From Anaeromyces robustus (lineage: Eukaryota; Neocallimastigomycota; Neocallimastigomycetes; Neocallimastigales; Neocallimastigaceae): DNA of 64,000 nt. The DNA lies in assembly GCA_002104895.1 (NCBI GenBank), contig MCFG01000192.1, positions 23,501 through 87,500 of the forward strand. Reading direction: 5' to 3'. The position numbers were made by a program, and so were the translations under genes. The notes beneath the pieces are model-generated. The model did not search any database. It was not told where the DNA came from and saw nothing but the letters and a program-made list of their open reading frames with translations. Below, piece by piece: positions 60,507 to 64,000 of this stretch (positions are counted from its first letter, which is position 1; every line of letters starts with the position of its first letter).

Positions 60507-61179
60507 TAATAATTAATAGAATAAGAATTATATATATAAGGGTAATAAATTCACGTATAAAAGATTAAAATAATATTCAAAAAAATTTAAATAAAAAAAA
60601 AAATTAATATAATATTATTATTATTTAAATTACTATTATTTATATTTTACTTATCTTTTAATATATATGTATATTATTATAATAATGATATAACAATTGT
60701 TATAAATTATTAATATATTAATATTTTTAAATATTATATTATTTATTATATATTTTCTTTTGTTTTAATTTTTTATTTAAAAGATGCTTTTGCTTAAATG
60801 TAATTATATATTGAGAACTATTAAAAATAATAATAATAAAAAGAAAAAAGGAATATTATAGTTTATATATTTTGTATATTTTTATTTTATTTTATTTTTT
60901 TTTCTTTATATAATAAAATTAAAATTATAAAATAAAATTGATAAAAAAAAAATTGGTAAAAAAATTAATAAAAATAATAATAAAAAAAAAATATATGTAT
61001 ATAATATGTATATAATAAAAAATAAAATAAAATATATATATCTACATATATATATATATAAAGAAAAAATTCTAATAATAAATTCAAATATAAATTTTTT
61101 AAATTAAATTATATAATTTATATATAATATTATTTTTTCTATCCTATCTATATATTATTATATAATTAATCATCTTACT

Positions 61180-61223
<44 letters not shown>

Positions 61224-61364
61224 AAAAAAAATGCTTATTATATTTTGTTTTTTTATTCCTGTATTTTTTATTGTTTAAAAAAAAAAAAAAAATATTCTTT
61301 TTGTATTACTGTATTTCATTCCTGTTAAATTTAATTATATAATATATATAAGATGTATAATCTT
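57598..61364. other. Convergent intergenic region
   Basis: 3.8 kb between the ankyrin gene stop and the last exon of the Zn2Cys6 gene. It is A/T homopolymers, AT dinucleotides and AAT runs (for example 60461-60502). I see no gene or RNA. Confidence 0.7.
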
Positions 61365-61501
61365 TTAAGCTGGTAGGAAGTTTCCTACAATCATCATTGG
61401 TATATTGTATTTATCTCTTCTTATAGTAAACTATTATATTATATCATGTGTGGTAAATAAAATTATATAAAATTGTATATATATATATATATTATAATAT
61501 T

Positions 61502-61537
<36 letters not shown>

Positions 61538-61671
61538 GAGAGAGAGAGAAAAAAAGAAAAAAATAAAAAAGTTAATTTAATATATTATATGTAATTATAG
61601 TATAAATAATAATAATATATAATGTAATAATAATAATAATAATAATAATCATATCAACATAACAACAATAC

Positions 61672-61703
<32 letters not shown>

Positions 61704-63591
61704 TATTAATATGTGATATAAGTATATATATATAAATATAAAAACTTACTGAAAAACAACAACTAACACCTTGGGATGGTTTTTTAGGATTACGTAAAAC
61801 ACATGAAGTTAATACAGCTTTTTGTCCTGGATCAAATGCAATATTACCATATTTTTCCCAATAATTTACAGCAGATTCTTCTGCTAATAATTCATAAATA
61901 CAAAATTTACCTTCTTTAAAATCATCCATGGACATATTAATTAAATCGGCAAATTCTTTATTACTTTTAAATATTTCACCTGTACGACGCCATAAACAAG
62001 ATGGTATACCCATACTTGTAAATACTCTATCATATTCTAAAAGTAAACGTTCAAATGCTTCTTCAACTAAAATTAAATCAATATCTGTTAAAGATTGTGC
62101 AACTGCTCTAAATGAAGGTCTAAACATTTCAATAACATTAATAATACGTTGTCGACTAGATTTTGAAAGATTTTTTTCCATATATTTTTGTAGACGGGTA
62201 TAACCATTTACATGATTAAATGGTTTCAATAATCCAGCTTCGTATTTAGCATTAAGAAAAGCTGCTAATCTTTCTGCTGAAGTTTTATGAGGTGGATCTG
62301 CTGCTTTCAAAATAAATTGTTCAGTTTTACTTTCATGAGCATCATAAGCATTAGTTGGATTAGTAGTAGTATTAGTAGAAGTGGAAGAAAGATCATTTTC
62401 TTGTTTTGAAATATCTAATGGTGATATTAGAGCTGCTGCTGTAGATACATTATTATCTCTATTATTAGATGTAGCCATAACTTGTGCTGTAGGTGCTATA
62501 GGTGAAGCAGATATTGAATTATTTGAATTGGAATTACTTGAACCTGATTGTGCTAATTGTGTATTGAAATTTGGATCACCTAAGGTTGCTAAAAAATCAC
62601 TAATAACATTTAATTCACTTCCAACATAATCATTTGAAAATATTGGATTGAAGGATGTATAATTCATATTATAGAAAGGATTAATAGCTTGTTGTAAATA
62701 TAGGTTGGTATATGGTGTAGAAATAGGAGAAGGATTTGTAGGATTTGCTTGTAATGTAAGTGGTGTAGTTGGTGTTGGAGTATTCATTAATAATTGTGTT
62801 TTTGCAACAGTACTAGTAGTTTTGTTTTGTTGGGTTGTTGCTTTTGGATCTTGTTTTCCACCTTTCTTTTTCTTTTTATTTGTTTTTGGTTCATCACGAC
62901 ATAAATGTGCAATATTTCTCTATTTAAGTAATGAAATAATGAAAAATAATAATAATATATAAAATTATATATATATATAAGAAAAAAAAAAAAGCAATAT
63001 TTATTTATTTATTTATTTTTATTGATTATATGTATATCCATAATTTTTATATATGATGAAATAATATTTGGTTTATAAATAGTTGTTATTATATTTTATA
63101 TTTTATATTTTATATGAAATAATGTTTAATATTATAAATAATTATTAATATATTTTTTTAATTATTTAAAAAATAATTTCCATAATAATTAAGAATATGA
63201 TTGTGCGTATATATTTGAATATGAATAAATGAAAAAATATGTGAATTAATATGTAATAAATATGTGAATGAATATATAAATGAATATGATACATTGTAAT
63301 ATATTTGTAATTATTAAAAAACATATAATTTTATTATGATAAATGATGAATATAATTATATCAATATAAATATAAGTATATATAAATAAAAAATAATATA
63401 TATATATATATATAATAATTATTATTTAGTAAATGTAATTTGTACATTTTATTAAAGAAAAATTAATATTTTTTTTTATTATTTTAAATTCACGTCTTTA
63501 ATATATTTATTTAAATAAATATTTTTATCTTACCTTAATACAACGTTGACATGGTCTTCCATCATCTTTTTATTTTTATTTTATTTTTATT

Positions 63592-63633
<42 letters not shown>

Positions 63634-64000
63634 TAATAATAATAATAATATTAAAATAAAGATAATATATATATATAAATTTAAAATATTAAAATTAAAA
63701 ATACATTTATTTATTTAGCAAATAATACAAATAATAAAAAAGTTAAAATATATTTAATGAATATTTAACAAATAATGAAAAAATTAAAAATATATTTAAT
63801 GATTATTTAGTAATTAATGAAATAATTATAAATTATTTATTCAATAATTTTATAATATATAATTGCTTTTTCTCTTTAAAATATAATAATAATAATAATA
63901 TGATACTTTACCACAAGTCATATGTGATCTTCTACAAAATATACAAGCCTGTGATACCTTTTTTCTTTTTGCAACTTTTTTATTTTTTTTAGCTAAAGGA
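61365..64000 (-). CDS. Zn2Cys6/PAS-type transcription factor, AcuK/ERT1/RDS2 family (5' end outside window)
   Basis: Four exons are visible: 63912-64000 (open at the window edge), 63534-63565, 61750-62919 and 61365-61430, about 452 aa. The DNA-binding domain reads C-x2-C-x6-C-x5-C-x2-C-x8-C (ACIFCRRSHMTC, then DDGRPCQRC, then IKRNIAHLC). It is preceded by a basic Lys-rich stretch and split by two introns. After an Asn/Thr/Ser-rich middle comes the family's C-terminal PAS-like region: LVEEAFERLLLEYDRVF, PSCLWRRTGEIFKSNKEF, CIYELLAEE. The final 22-codon exon completes it with FTIRRDKYNIPMMIVGNFLP, the family's closing signature. In other fungi these factors switch on gluconeogenic genes (PEPCK, fructose-1,6-bisphosphatase). 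The start codon is beyond the edge. Confidence 0.95.

Overview
The window is an extremely AT-rich piece of a eukaryotic nuclear genome. Intergenic DNA is almost pure A/T and full of homopolymers and (ATTT)n/(AAAT)n arrays. Introns are short, AT-rich and GT..AG. Proteins carry long Asn, Ser, Thr, His and Asp/Glu tracts. The best lineage clue is a Zn2Cys6 regulator of the fungus-restricted AcuK/ERT1/RDS2 type at the right edge. Together with the composition, a bacterial-looking acetyltransferase and a giant ankyrin-repeat protein, this points to an anaerobic gut fungus (Neocallimastigomycota). That placement is inference from composition and gene content, not from a marker phylogeny.

Layout. 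1-6281: no convincing gene, but a 141-bp foldback/MITE-like element and two decayed coding-like patches. 6282-7860 (-): a two-exon single-pass membrane protein with a signal peptide, a mucin-like stalk and a tail of octapeptide repeats. 13544-14032 (+): an intronless SSAT-like GNAT acetyltransferase. 16899-21855 (+): a nine-exon gene for an unrecognised 1198-aa protein with a duplicated helical module and a very acidic C-terminal half. 23512-29226 (-): a three-exon TCP11/SOK1-family protein with an IQ-like motif. 34793-42369 (+): an 18-exon exportin-1 (CRM1) gene of 1071 aa, reconstructed exon by exon. 43760-44854 (-): a two-exon HAD phosphatase. 45663-51649 (-): a three-exon, 1860-aa low-complexity protein ending in a FYVE finger. 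52948-57597 (+): an intronless 1549-aa ankyrin-repeat protein. 61365-64000 (-): the AcuK/ERT1-type regulator, cut by the window edge.

The genes do not form a pathway. They are independent loci for nuclear export, endosomal or phosphoinositide binding, signalling, polyamine acetylation and transcriptional control of carbon metabolism. Exon boundaries were derived by hand from splice sites, frame continuity and remembered family sequences. No alignment or search was run. Gene identities for XPO1, the TCP11-family protein, the FYVE protein, the ankyrin protein, the GNAT and the AcuK/ERT1-type factor are strong. The nine-exon gene and the octarepeat membrane protein are the least explained and the most interesting. 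No intact transposase, reverse transcriptase, capsid gene, tRNA, rRNA or CRISPR array was found.
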